Assembly (NCBI GenBank): GCA_963798865.1
Contig: CAWCVZ010000009.1
Coordinates: 620,001 to 684,000, forward strand
Reading direction: 5' to 3'
Length of the DNA: 64,000 nt
Source of the DNA: RBG-16-34-14 sp963798865
GTDB taxonomy: Bacteria > Bacteroidota > Ignavibacteria > Ignavibacteriales > Ignavibacteriaceae
Positions 34,553 through 43,896 of this stretch are shown here, in pieces; position 1 is the stretch's first letter, and each line of letters starts with the position of its first letter. Position numbers and translations under genes: made by a program. A model generated the notes under the pieces. That model ran no database searches and had not been told where the DNA came from. It worked only from the letters and a program-made list of their open reading frames with translations.

Positions 34553-35998
34553 ATGCAGACAACCTATAACCTGGATTTCAGGTTGTTCGATAGTTTTCCC
34601 GATATGTGCTTTATTCTTAACAGCAATGAAGATGTTGAAGACATGAACATATCTGCAAGAATTAAGCTTGATATTAAATGGAGAGGAGAAAAGAATCATA
34701 ACTTTCTTGATTTGGTTGATGCTGTCTGGGTTGATTCCACTAAAAATGAAATTGAGAAATGTAAGACTGAATTCAAAAGTAAAATAACCGAATCAAAATT
34801 ATCTTCGGGTAAAAACGTTTTTGATGTTGAGCTTCTCATAGCCCCATATTCTTATCAGCCTGATAATGGAAAAAATGAATATATAATTATTCTTGCAAGA
34901 GATATTACTGAAAGCAGAAAGAAGGAATTGGATTTACTAAGATTTTATAACATTGCTGAGAAAACAGTTTTTCCTTTGCAGATCACCAGCCTTGAAGGGA
35001 AAATGCTTTACATTAACCCTGCTTACGAAGCTGCAAGCGGTTATTCAAGAGATGAACTTTTAGGTAAAAGCCCTAATGTTTTCAGCAGCGGGAAACACTC
35101 TAAAAGTTTTTGGGCAAATATGTGGTCAACAATAAAATCGGGTAAAGTATGGGTCGGTGAAGTTGAAAATAAAAAGAAAGATGGAACTCCCTTTTATACT
35201 CAGCTGCTTATTTCTCCGATTCTGAACAGTAAAGGAAAAGTATTCGGATTTTTTGGAGTTCACAGGGATCTTGGTGAAAAAAAACTTTTGGAAAAACAAT
35301 TAATACATTCACAAAAGATGGAAAGCATAGGAACTCTTGCTGCCGGTATTGCGCACGAAGTTGGAAATCCTCTTGCATCTATTTCAGCAATTGCACAGGT
35401 TATACAAAGAACAACAGAAGATTCTTTTGTAAAAGAAAAAATTGAATTGGTTAAAACACAGGTAACAAGGATTTCAAAAATAATAAGAGACCTTGTTGAT
35501 TTTTCAAGACCTTCAAATTATGAATTGAGGCTTACTGATATAAATCAGAATATAGCGGAGGCAGTAAACATAACCCGCGTTGGAGCAAAAGCAAAAGATG
35601 TTAACTTTGAGTTTAAGAAGAATGAAAATATTCCGCTCCTTCCATTGGTTGCAGACCAGATTGAGCAGGTCTTCATTAATATTCTTCTTAACTCTGTTGA
35701 TTCTTATGTTGAACCAATTGCTTTAGGAAAAAAAGAAAAAAGAATTTCAATTGTTACAGAATTGAAAGATGATTTTGTAAATATAACTTTTACAGATAAC
35801 GGCAGCGGAATTAAGGATGAAAATCTTGCAAAAATTTTTGAACCTTTCTTCACCACAAAGAAAGAAGGAAAAGGTACCGGTCTTGGTCTTTGGGTTAGCT
35901 ATGGAATTGTAAAAAGTTTCCAGGGAGATATAACAGTTAAAAGTAAATTAGGTGAGGGAACTACATTTGTAATTTCTTTGCCGACAAATCCAAAATAG
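34553..35998 (+). CDS. PAS-domain sensor histidine kinase
   Basis: A soluble 481-residue kinase with no transmembrane segment. Residues ~5-125 look like a first PAS domain, and ~130-245 a clear second PAS with PAC motif (YINPAYEAASGYSRDELLG, then FFGVHRDLGEKK). The HisKA domain starts with QKMESIGTLAAGIAHEVGNPLASIS, where the His is the phosphorylation site. The ATPase domain has N-box VFINILLNSVDSY, G1 DNGSGIKDENLAKIFEPFF and G2 GKGTGLGLW. It is followed by an NtrC-type regulator, so the pair would form a cytoplasmic two-component system. The signal is unknown; the location before a respiratory cluster suggests redox or energy sensing. Confidence 0.93.
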   Translation: MQTTYNLDFRLFDSFPDMCFILNSNEDVEDMNISARIKLDIKWRGEKNHNFLDLVDAVWVDSTKNEIEKCKTEFKSKITESKLSSGKNVFDVELLIAPYSYQPDNGKNEYIIILARDITESRKKELDLLRFYNIAEKTVFPLQITSLEGKMLYINPAYEAASGYSRDELLGKSPNVFSSGKHSKSFWANMWSTIKSGKVWVGEVENKKKDGTPFYTQLLISPILNSKGKVFGFFGVHRDLGEKKLLEKQLIHSQKMESIGTLAAGIAHEVGNPLASISAIAQVIQRTTEDSFVKEKIELVKTQVTRISKIIRDLVDFSRPSNYELRLTDINQNIAEAVNITRVGAKAKDVNFEFKKNENIPLLPLVADQIEQVFINILLNSVDSYVEPIALGKKEKRISIVTELKDDFVNITFTDNGSGIKDENLAKIFEPFFTTKKEGKGTGLGLWVSYGIVKSFQGDITVKSKLGEGTTFVISLPTNPK

Positions 35999-36012
35999 AA
36001 TTATAACCCGTA

Positions 36013-36065
36013 GCTCAGATTTCCAAATCTGAGCAGATTGTTTTCCTCAGAACAGGAGTTCTGAG
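36013..36065. repeat. Two hairpins between kinase and regulator genes
   Basis: GCTCAGATTT (36013-36022) and AAATCTGAGC (36025-36034) make a 10-bp stem with a 2-base loop. CTCAGAAC (36046-36053) and GTTCTGAG (36058-36065) make an 8-bp stem. The two share the core CTCAGA and look like copies of a dispersed repeat. They may also shape the kinase-to-regulator mRNA. Confidence 0.6.
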
Positions 36066-36095
36066 TGACGAACTTGAATCTAAATAGAGGTTGCA

Positions 36096-37451
36096 ATGCA
36101 GGAAAAAATTTTAGTAGTGGACGATGAAGATATTATCAGGGAATCACTCTCGTTTATTTTAAAGAAGGAAGGTTTTCTTGTTGAAGAAGCTGTTAATGGT
36201 AAAGAAGCTCTTGATAAAATAAAAGAAAATTCGTTCGACCTTGTTATAAGCGATCTCGAAATGCCGGTTATGAAGGGAACTGAACTTCTTGAGGAAATAA
36301 AGAAGCTTGATATTAAAACATCTGTAGTTATTGTTACAGCTTTTGGTTCTCTTGATACAGCGATAAAAGCATTAAGAAACGGGGCAAGTGATTATATTCT
36401 TAAACCTGTTGAGTTTGATGAGCTCCTTATAAAAATCAGGAGATTGTTTGATACAAAAAATATCCTCCTTGAGAACAGAATTTTACGAAATGAAATACAA
36501 AGGAATTTTGATTTTGAAAATATCATTGGTAAAAGCCCTGCAATGAAATCCGTTTACCAAATGATTAAAACTGTAGCTGAGACTGATAGTACAGTTTTAA
36601 TAACCGGTAAGAGTGGAACGGGAAAAGAGCTTGTTGCACGTGCCCTTCATTTCCATAGTAAAAGAAAAAATAAACCATTTATTGCTGTTAATTGTGGAGC
36701 CATTACAGAAAATCTTATGGAGAGTGAATTATTCGGACATAAAAAAGGTGCATTTACCGGCGCAGTTTCAGATAAAGAAGGTTATGTAAAAGCTGCTGAA
36801 GGCGGTACTCTTTTTCTCGATGAAATAAGCGAGCTGCCTTTATTAATGCAGGTTAAGTTTTTAAGGGTTCTGCAGGAAAAAGAATATACTCCTGTTGGAA
36901 CAACAATAACATTACCTGTTAATGTAAGATTTATAGCTTCAACAAACCGCGATCTTAAAGAAGAAATAAAATCCGAGAGGTTTAGAGAAGATCTTTTTTA
37001 TCGTTTAAATGTTGTTGAAATAAATCTTCCAAATCTCCCTGAAAGAGTTGAAGATATACCTCTTCTTGCAGACCATTTCCTGAACAAATACCGAACCGAA
37101 ATGAACAAGAATATTAAAGGTATAGATAGCCTTGCCGTAAAAGTTTTAATGCAGCATAAATGGAAAGGCGAAGTTCGCGAACTTGAAAATGTTATTGAAC
37201 GTGCAGTTATTTTTTGCAGCGGTGATTTCATTACTTTAAAAGATCTCCCGCCAAACTTTCAACAGCAAAGTGAATTCACAGGTGTTTTAAACACAGGGTC
37301 TCTTGAAGAAGCTGTTAGAAATTATGAGAAGGACTTGATCATGAAAGCTCTTGAAAGCAACGAATTCAATAAAGAAAAAACTGCTGAGGTTCTCCAGGTA
37401 GGATTATCAACTCTTTACCGGAAACTGAAAGAACTTGATATAAAATCCTGA
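36096..37451 (+). CDS. NtrC-family sigma-54-dependent response regulator
   Basis: A 451-residue activator. The receiver domain (residues 1-120) carries the acidic pair in VVDDED and the phosphoacceptor Asp in LVISDLEMP. The central AAA+ domain (about 140-375) has Walker A GKSGTGKELVAR, the sigma-54-contacting GAFTGA loop intact, and Walker B FLDEISELP. A Fis-type helix-turn-helix (KEKTAEVLQVGLSTLYRKL) ends the protein. It activates sigma-54 promoters; candidate -24/-12 sites are seen at 16434 and 39448 in this window. Its kinase lies 97 bases upstream. Confidence 0.95.
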   Translation: MQEKILVVDDEDIIRESLSFILKKEGFLVEEAVNGKEALDKIKENSFDLVISDLEMPVMKGTELLEEIKKLDIKTSVVIVTAFGSLDTAIKALRNGASDYILKPVEFDELLIKIRRLFDTKNILLENRILRNEIQRNFDFENIIGKSPAMKSVYQMIKTVAETDSTVLITGKSGTGKELVARALHFHSKRKNKPFIAVNCGAITENLMESELFGHKKGAFTGAVSDKEGYVKAAEGGTLFLDEISELPLLMQVKFLRVLQEKEYTPVGTTITLPVNVRFIASTNRDLKEEIKSERFREDLFYRLNVVEINLPNLPERVEDIPLLADHFLNKYRTEMNKNIKGIDSLAVKVLMQHKWKGEVRELENVIERAVIFCSGDFITLKDLPPNFQQQSEFTGVLNTGSLEEAVRNYEKDLIMKALESNEFNKEKTAEVLQVGLSTLYRKLKELDIKS

Positions 37452-37696
37452 TATAATTAATATCTTTTTTTTACTGCTGATTTTATCCGGTTCATTCCTT
37501 TCTTAATATCAAGATTGAGTATTTTCATTACTGAGAATACTTGCTGAATATGAATTTTATTAAAGTCAACTACCCGCCAAATTAAAAGAGAATTCCCTTT
37601 TTAATTGTAGAATTATTGCACATCAACAATCAATTAAGATGGCACGCAAATGGGGAAAGGTTAGATAGGTGTAATACATCACCGAATACAAATGAA

Positions 37697-38050
37697 ATGA
37701 AAAAAATAGTTTTTTACAGCTCCGATTTTACATTAAACCTCAGTCTGCTAATGTATTTGCAGGCGAATTACAGTATTACAACTACGACTGAGATTGAGGA
37801 TTTAAAAGCAATTACTTCAAGTTTTAACTGCGATTTAATTATACTTGATACCCCTCCAACAATAAATGTGGAAACACTTTGCAAAGAACTGAAAGAATAC
37901 AATTCAAAAACTCCTATTATTTTACTGTATGTTTTTGATAATAAAATAAAAATTCTTGATGAGAACATCAGGAAATATGTAAACACAGTTTTCTATAAAC
38001 CATTTGACCTCGAGAATGTAACGCGCCAGCTTTCGATGCTAACCAGCTGA
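37697..38050 (+). CDS. Degenerate receiver-domain protein
   Basis: A 117-residue protein with the receiver fold. The central phosphoacceptor-like Asp is in DLIILDTPPT and the conserved Lys in VFYKPFD. The N-terminal acidic pair that binds Mg is missing (KKIVFYSSDF instead of the usual ILIVDDD). It may therefore be a phosphorylation-independent or weakly phosphorylated receiver. A longer in-frame extension upstream is low-complexity and lacks a good start, so I chose this ATG. It lies between the two-component pair and a Usp gene. Confidence 0.65.
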   Translation: MKKIVFYSSDFTLNLSLLMYLQANYSITTTTEIEDLKAITSSFNCDLIILDTPPTINVETLCKELKEYNSKTPIILLYVFDNKIKILDENIRKYVNTVFYKPFDLENVTRQLSMLTS

Positions 38051-38078
38051 TATTAATTAATAAAATAAGGAGGGTGTT

Positions 38079-38558
38079 ATGAACAGTGGCAACATTCTAA
38101 CCCCGATTGATTTTTCAGTTAATTCAGTCAGGACTTTTGACTACGCAGTCCGATATTCTCAGCAGCATAATACAACTCTTCACTTACTGCACGTTGTTGA
38201 TCCTTCATTTTATACAGATGATTCCGGATTTACTGATGAATTTATGTGGATTAATAGATTACAGAATGCGAATGAAGAATTAAAAAAGTTTGTTAATGAA
38301 ATTCCTCATCCGGGAGTGAAAATAATTGAAAATCTGAGAACTGGTAAACCTTATCAGGAGATTATTAAATACTCAGAAAAAAATAAAATTGATTTAATAA
38401 TTATAGGCTCTCATGGTTGGACTGGAGATTACAGCTTAAATGCAGGAAGCGTTGCAGAAAAAGTTATTGAACTTTCCAGGGTTCCTGTTATTTGTTTGAA
38501 AACAAACGCCTCAGTTTTAAGCAATGAGAATATAATTATTGAGAAAGCATTATGGTGA
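38079..38558 (+). CDS. Universal stress protein (UspA family)
   Basis: A 159-residue single-domain universal stress protein. It begins with ILTPIDFSVNSVRTFDYAV and has the ATP-binding loop IIGSHGWTGDYSLNAGSVAEKVIELSRVPV near the C-terminus; residues ~108-135 cover it. Such proteins bind ATP or AMP and accumulate under stress or growth arrest. AAGGAGGG lies seven bases ahead of the ATG, a strong ribosome binding site. It overlaps, or lies just ahead of, the next gene and is probably cotranscribed with it. Confidence 0.92.
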   Translation: MNSGNILTPIDFSVNSVRTFDYAVRYSQQHNTTLHLLHVVDPSFYTDDSGFTDEFMWINRLQNANEELKKFVNEIPHPGVKIIENLRTGKPYQEIIKYSEKNKIDLIIIGSHGWTGDYSLNAGSVAEKVIELSRVPVICLKTNASVLSNENIIIEKALW

Positions 38559-38565
38559 AAAGCTT

Positions 38566-39291
38566 ATGGAAATTAATATGTTGGTTACAGATCAACTTGA
38601 AAAATGTCGTCAATATATTGAGTCTCGCTCTAACGAAGAGAAATTAAATAATAGAAAATTTCCGATAGGGCCTTGCATAACAATTTCAAGAGAAACAGGT
38701 ACTTGTGCAAAATGTATAAGTGAAGAAATAATTAATTTTTTTAATAATAGAATTAATGAAAATGAAACGAACTGGACTATCTTTGATAAAAATCTTATAG
38801 AAAAAGTTCTCGAAGACCACAAACTTCCCAGTGTCCTGGCAAAATTAATGGAAGAGGATAAAGTTTCTTTTTTTGCTACAATGCTTAATGAAATGTTTTC
38901 GGGGCTGCCAGGACAATGGACTCTAATACGCAAGCAAGGTGAAACAATTCTTCAAGTTGGCTCCCTGGGTAATGTTATAATTATTGGAAGAGGGGCAAAC
39001 ATAGTTACTCAAAAACTATCCAATGCTTTTCATATTCGTTTTATAGCTCCCTTGAATGAAAGAATAAAAAATTTTGCAGAAGCTCATCATCTTGATTTAA
39101 AAAAAGCAAAGACACTTGTAGAGCAACATGATGCTTGCAGAATGAAATATATTTACACGGTTTTCAATAAAAAGATTGATGATCCTTCCCTGTATCATAT
39201 AGTAATTAATACGAAAGGATTAACGTATAAACAGATTGGTAATTTTATAGGTTCTACTATTATTGAAAAATTTCCAGCTTTTTATTCGTAA
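38566..39291 (+). CDS. Cytidylate kinase-like family protein
   Basis: A ~241-residue protein with the AAA/P-loop nucleotide kinase fold of the cytidylate-kinase-2 family. ITISRETGTCAKCISEEI near residue 40 stands where the P-loop lies, and VIIIGRGANIVTQKL and IRFIAPLNERIKNFAE follow as in the family. Physiological substrates of this family are not established. I chose the ATG at this position; an in-frame TTG nine codons upstream would overlap the Usp gene. It follows a stress protein and precedes the respiratory cluster. Confidence 0.75.
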   Translation: MEINMLVTDQLEKCRQYIESRSNEEKLNNRKFPIGPCITISRETGTCAKCISEEIINFFNNRINENETNWTIFDKNLIEKVLEDHKLPSVLAKLMEEDKVSFFATMLNEMFSGLPGQWTLIRKQGETILQVGSLGNVIIIGRGANIVTQKLSNAFHIRFIAPLNERIKNFAEAHHLDLKKAKTLVEQHDACRMKYIYTVFNKKIDDPSLYHIVINTKGLTYKQIGNFIGSTIIEKFPAFYS

Positions 39292-39447
39292 AATGAAGAG
39301 AGGACTCAGGATATTTGAATCCTTTAACGGGGGAAAATCATTTTATAATACAATTCTCAGAACTGAAAAATACCTTTGAATTTTCTCTGGTTTAAGAGAA
39401 TTTACGCAGTAATAATGCTTCTTAATTAATAATTATTAACTATTTTA

Positions 39448-39464
39448 ACGGCATAGGCTTTGAA
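39448..39464 (+). promoter_or_regulatory. Putative sigma-54 promoter for the cytochrome cluster
   Basis: The stretch ACGGCATAGGCTTTGAA holds the 13-mer GGCATAGGCTTTG at 39450-39462, identical to that before pckG. The GG and TTG elements have proper sigma-54 spacing; the -12 C is replaced by A. The first gene start is at 39531. The NtrC-type activator gene lies two kilobases upstream. The rest of the 239-base gap has nothing else visible. Confidence 0.45.
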
Positions 39465-39530
39465 ACCGTTGTTGAAATTTTCAATACCAGGTGTTGAAAC
39501 TGTAATTGTATAAAATATTGAGGAAGAATT

Positions 39531-39686
39531 ATGAAAAATCTATTTGTATATCTGGTGCTTGTATTTGCAATTGTTCTTCTTTTCGGTTTTGCATATTCAA
39601 TTAATCCGTAAGGGTTAACGGGGAATATTGTTTTTTTTGAAAAGAAATGTAATATGTGTCATTCAGTTGAAGCGATTGTAGGATAA
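39531..39686 (+). pseudogene. Truncated small monohaem cytochrome c gene
   Basis: The frame opens with a short membrane anchor or signal peptide (MKNLFVYLVLVFAIVLLFG, residues 1-19, then FAYSINP) and meets an in-frame TAA at 39609-39611. The same frame goes on through GNIVFFEKKCNMCHSVEAI, which holds one haem-binding CXXCH, and stops at 39684-39686, overlapping the next gene. A normal c-type cytochrome would continue to a Met ligand region, so this is a remnant. A preceding GGAAG may serve translation of the first part. It may still encode a 26-residue membrane peptide. Confidence 0.55.
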
Positions 39687-41858
39687 TGTTGTTTAAATAC
39701 TCCAGACAGATAAAAAAATATAAGAAAAAAAATAGATTAGTTTTGCTCTCCTTTCTAATAGCATTTCTGATAATAAACTTACAGAATGTTGTATTTGCAC
39801 AAAGTAATGATGATTGCCTGGCATGTCATGAAGATAAAGAACTTACGATGGAAAGGGAAGGGAGAGAAATCTCTATTTATGTTAACCCTGCTATACTAAA
39901 TAATTCACCACATAATAAATTATTATGTGTTTCATGCCATGTTGGATTTAACCCCGATGATTTACCACATAAAGAAAATATTCAACCTATAAATTGTAAA
40001 TCCTGTCATGAAAATGCAGGAGTAATACATCCTTTCCACCCCAAAATGCTGAAGGCTAATGGAATCAACGGGACCAATGATGTTAACTGCAAAGGATGCC
40101 ATGGTACTCACGATATAATATCTCCCAAAAAAGAAAATTCCAAATGGAACGTAAAAAATATTGTTGAATCCTGCGGTAATTGTCATAGTAATGAAGCGAA
40201 AATTTTTGCCGGTTCTATTCACGCTCAAGGATTAAAAGAAGGTATCCAGGGTGCACCCAATTGTATAGTTTGTCATAGAAATCCAATTGTAATAGATGAA
40301 CCCAAGGCAGATACTATCAAAGTAAAAATTGCCCAGGAAAAATTATGCTTATCATGTCATCTTGATGATCCGCAGGTAAGAGTAAGAACTTCACCCTCGG
40401 CGGGTTTTTTAACTGCATATGAGCACAGTGTTCACGGTTCTGCTTTAATGAAAGGAAATGGTAAAGCTGCGAACTGTGTTAATTGCCATTCCAGCCATAA
40501 TGTAAAACCCGGAAGCAACTCATCTTCAACAGTTAATAAGATGAACATCCCTACTACGTGCGGTCAGTGTCATAAAGAAATTGCTGCTGAATATAAAGAA
40601 AGTATTCATGGAGTTTCTTTGTTGAAAGGAAATACTGATGCCCCTGCCTGTATAGATTGTCATGGCGAACATAATATTTTGAATGTAAATAATCCTGAGT
40701 CTCCGGTTGCCTCACAGAATGTCTCTGAACAGGTTTGCGCACCATGTCATGCTTCAGTAAAATTAACCAGGAAATTTGGTATTTCATCGGACAGAATAGA
40801 AACCTTCCAGAAAAGTTATCATGGTTTGGCATTAAGAGGTGGTTCTGTTGAAGTTGCTAATTGTTCAAGTTGTCATGGAACTCATAATATTAAACCGCCG
40901 AGTGATCCCACATCAACGATAAATAAAAAAAATCTGGCAAAAACCTGTGGAACATGTCATCCCGGTGCAAATGAAAATTTTGCGGTAGGTAAAATACATG
41001 TTTCAATGGAAAAGGAAGATGAACCGCTGTTATACTGGATATCTACATCTTACATAATTTTAATTATTACTGTCGTTGGCGGAATGTTTATCCATAATCT
41101 TTTAGATTTTATCCGGAAATCTAAAATTAAGAAATTGAAACAAATGGGGTTTATAAAAACCGAACCCCATGGACACAGTTTATATCTGCGGATGACTGTA
41201 AATGAGCGTGTACAACATAGTTTGATGGCTTTAAGTTTTATAATACTTGTGATTACTGGTTTTATGCTTCACTTTCCGGATGCCTGGTGGGTAAGGCATA
41301 TCAGGGATATAAGCACCGATACCTTTGAATACCGCAGTATGCTGCATAGGATTGCAGCAGTTGTAATGATTGGAATTAGTTTATATCATATTGTTTACGT
41401 ATCTGCAACGGTAAGAGGCAGAAAGTTAATTAAAGACCTTCTGCCAAAATATGAGGATATCAGAGATGCAATTGGGATTGCAAAATTTAATCTTGGTTTA
41501 TCAAAAGAGAAACCGAAATTGGACAGGTTCAGTTATGTTGAAAAAGCTGAATATTGGGCTCTTATCTGGGGAACAATAGTTATGTCTATAACCGGATTAA
41601 TTATGTGGTTTGATAACACCTTTATAGGTTTGTTAACAAAACTGGGATGGGATGTTGCCCGTACGATTCATTACTTTGAAGCATGGCGCAGCTTTCCTTG
41701 CCATAGTTATATGGCATTTTTACTTTGTAATATTTAATCCGGATATATATCCAATGAATGCATCATGGCTGACAGGTTCTATTTCAGAAGAAGAGATGAA
41801 GGAAGAGCATGGTAGGGAATATGAAAAAAATTCCTCGGGTGAAAATAACGATCAATAA
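39686..41858 (+). CDS. 13-haem cytochrome c fused to cytochrome b-type membrane domain, frameshifted
   Basis: A ~724-residue protein. The signal peptide (residues 1-38) directs export. Thirteen CXXCH motifs follow in residues ~45-430 (first DDCLACHED, last KTCGTCHPG). After a first transmembrane helix near 450, a b-type haem membrane domain with conserved His-bearing helices follows (RVQHSLMALSFIILVITGF, MLHRIAAVVMIGISLYH). The frame meets an early stop at 41735-41737 after EAWRSFPCH, and continues at +1 as AAFLAIVIWHFYFVIFNPD to 41858. The shift lies near 41687 and restores the normal end. The protein likely moves electrons between the quinone pool and periplasmic carriers. The exact partner is not known. 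Confidence 0.85.
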
Positions 41859-41893
41859 TCTTAGTGTTCATCAGGGAGAGATTAATTATTAAA

Positions 41894-43894
41894 ATGTACT
41901 TTAATGGAAGATATAACAAACCGGAAAAGATTTTTGCAATAAATTTCTTATATGTTTTTCTATTCTTTTTATTAACTCCTTTTCTTTACTCACAGGATAA
42001 TAGTGATTGCCTTTCATGTCATTGATGATAATTCTTTAACAGGTACAAGAAATGGTAAAACCATTTCAGTATTTGTAAATGAAAAAAAATTATCTTCATC
42101 AGTACATGCAGATATTGACTGTATCTCGTGCCATGTTGATCTTGAAGGTACTGAAGTTCATGACGAAGATGTAAAAAAAGCGAAATGTAATTCATGTCAT
42201 TATGACATTCAGGCAAAATATGATAAAAGCCTTCACGGTAAAGCATACGCAAGAGGCGATCGTTTAGCTCCAACATGTCAGGATTGCCATGGTTCGCATG
42301 TAAAATAGCTCCGGTAAAGGATCTGAAGTCTAAAGTAGCCCCCATTAACATTCCCGGTTTGTGCGGTCAATGTCATAAAGAAGGGTCATTAGTTCAGCTT
42401 GAAAGAAATATTCCTCAGACCCACATCCTGGAAAATTATTCAGAAAGTCTTCATGGAGAAGCTTTACTTAAAAAAGGATTAATCGTTACTGCAACCTGTG
42501 TTTCATGCCATACTGCTCATGATATTTTACCTCATACAGATTCAAAATCATCTATTGCAAGAAAAAATATTGCAAATACCTGTGCAAAATGTCATGCTGA
42601 GATTGAACTTGTTCATAGAAAAATAATTAAAGGTGCGCTGTGGGAAAAAGAAGCTAATGTTTTACCTGCCTGTGTTGATTGCCATCAGCCGCATAAAGCA
42701 AGAAGAGTATTTTACGATCAGGGTATGGCTGATCAGGATTGTCTGGGTTGCCATAGCCAAAAAAATATCAAAGCCTCTATTGATGGTCATTCATTATATG
42801 TAGATTATACTGAGATTAAAGATTCGCGTCATGCAAACATTTCCTGCAGTCAGTGTCATTCAGAAGTGTCTCCTTCACATAACAGACCTTGCGATAGTAT
42901 TACTCAAAAAGTTGACTGTACTTCATGTCATGCAGAAGTTGGAGAGCAATATCAGCTTAGTACTCACGGAAAACTAAAAGCTAAAAATGATCCTAATGCG
43001 CCGGTGTGCTCTGAATGTCATGGAACTCATAACGTTCTTGGAAGGAGTAATCCCCTAAGTCCCATTTTTCCTTTAAACATTCCTGCTCTTTGCGCACAAT
43101 GCCATAGGGAGGGTGAATCGGCAGCCATCAGATATAAGGGAACTGAATTTAACATAATAAAAAATTATACCGAAAGTATTCATGGAAAAGGTTTGATGAA
43201 AAGTGGGTTGACAGTAACAGCTACCTGTACTGACTGCCATACAGCTCACAGAGAATTACCTCATAGTGATTCATTATCAAGCGTTAACCCGGCAAATATT
43301 CCCTCTACTTGCGGTCATTGTCATCATGGAATACAAGAGCAGTTCGAAAAGAGTATTCATTCACCCAAAGTTACAAAAACAGATATGAAGCTCCCGACCT
43401 GTGAGGATTGCCATACGGCTCATAAAATAATCAGGACTGATTCAGAAGGTTTTAAATTGAAAATTATGGATCAATGCGGCAGATGTCATGAAGAAATTGC
43501 TAAAACTTATTTTGATACTTATCATGGAAAAGTTTCTCAATTGGGCTATACAAAAACAGCCAAATGTTATGATTGTCATGGAGCCCATGATATTATGCCT
43601 GTTGAGAATCCTGTTTCTCATTTGAATAGAAAAAATATTGTTGAAACTTGTAAGAAGTGTCATACAAACGCAAATAAGCAATTTGCGGGTTACTTTACGC
43701 ATGCAACCCATCATGATCCTGAAAAATATCCCTGGTTGTTCTGGACTTTCTGGGGAATGACCGGTTTATTACTATTTACTTTTGTAATTGCGGGTGTACA
43801 TACAATTCTATGGCTTCCAAGATCTTTAAAGTGGAGACGTGAGTTAAAAAAACGAAAATTAATTAATAATGATAAGAATGATAATCAAGTTTAA
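41894..43894 (+). CDS. 19-haem cytochrome c, frameshifted twice
   Basis: A ~667-residue multihaem protein. The real start is the ATG at 41894, whose frame gives a signal peptide ending YSQDNSD and the first motif CLSCH. A +1 shift at 42022-42023 (one extra T) leads into a second frame, which runs to 42308, and a one-base loss in an A-run at 42302-42305 leads into the third, which ends at 43894. I count 19 CXXCH motifs. A C-terminal membrane helix (FWGMTGLLLFTFVIAGV) anchors it. Repeating units of the kind LHGEALLKKG...ATCVSCHTAH show internal duplication. The next gene encodes a b-type partner two bases on. Confidence 0.85.
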
Positions 43895-43896
43895 TT

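Noticed and set aside
37640..37656. TGGCACG stretch before the degenerate receiver gene as a sigma-54 promoter
   Set aside because: The -24 box is perfect but the -12 position reads TGGG rather than TTGC.
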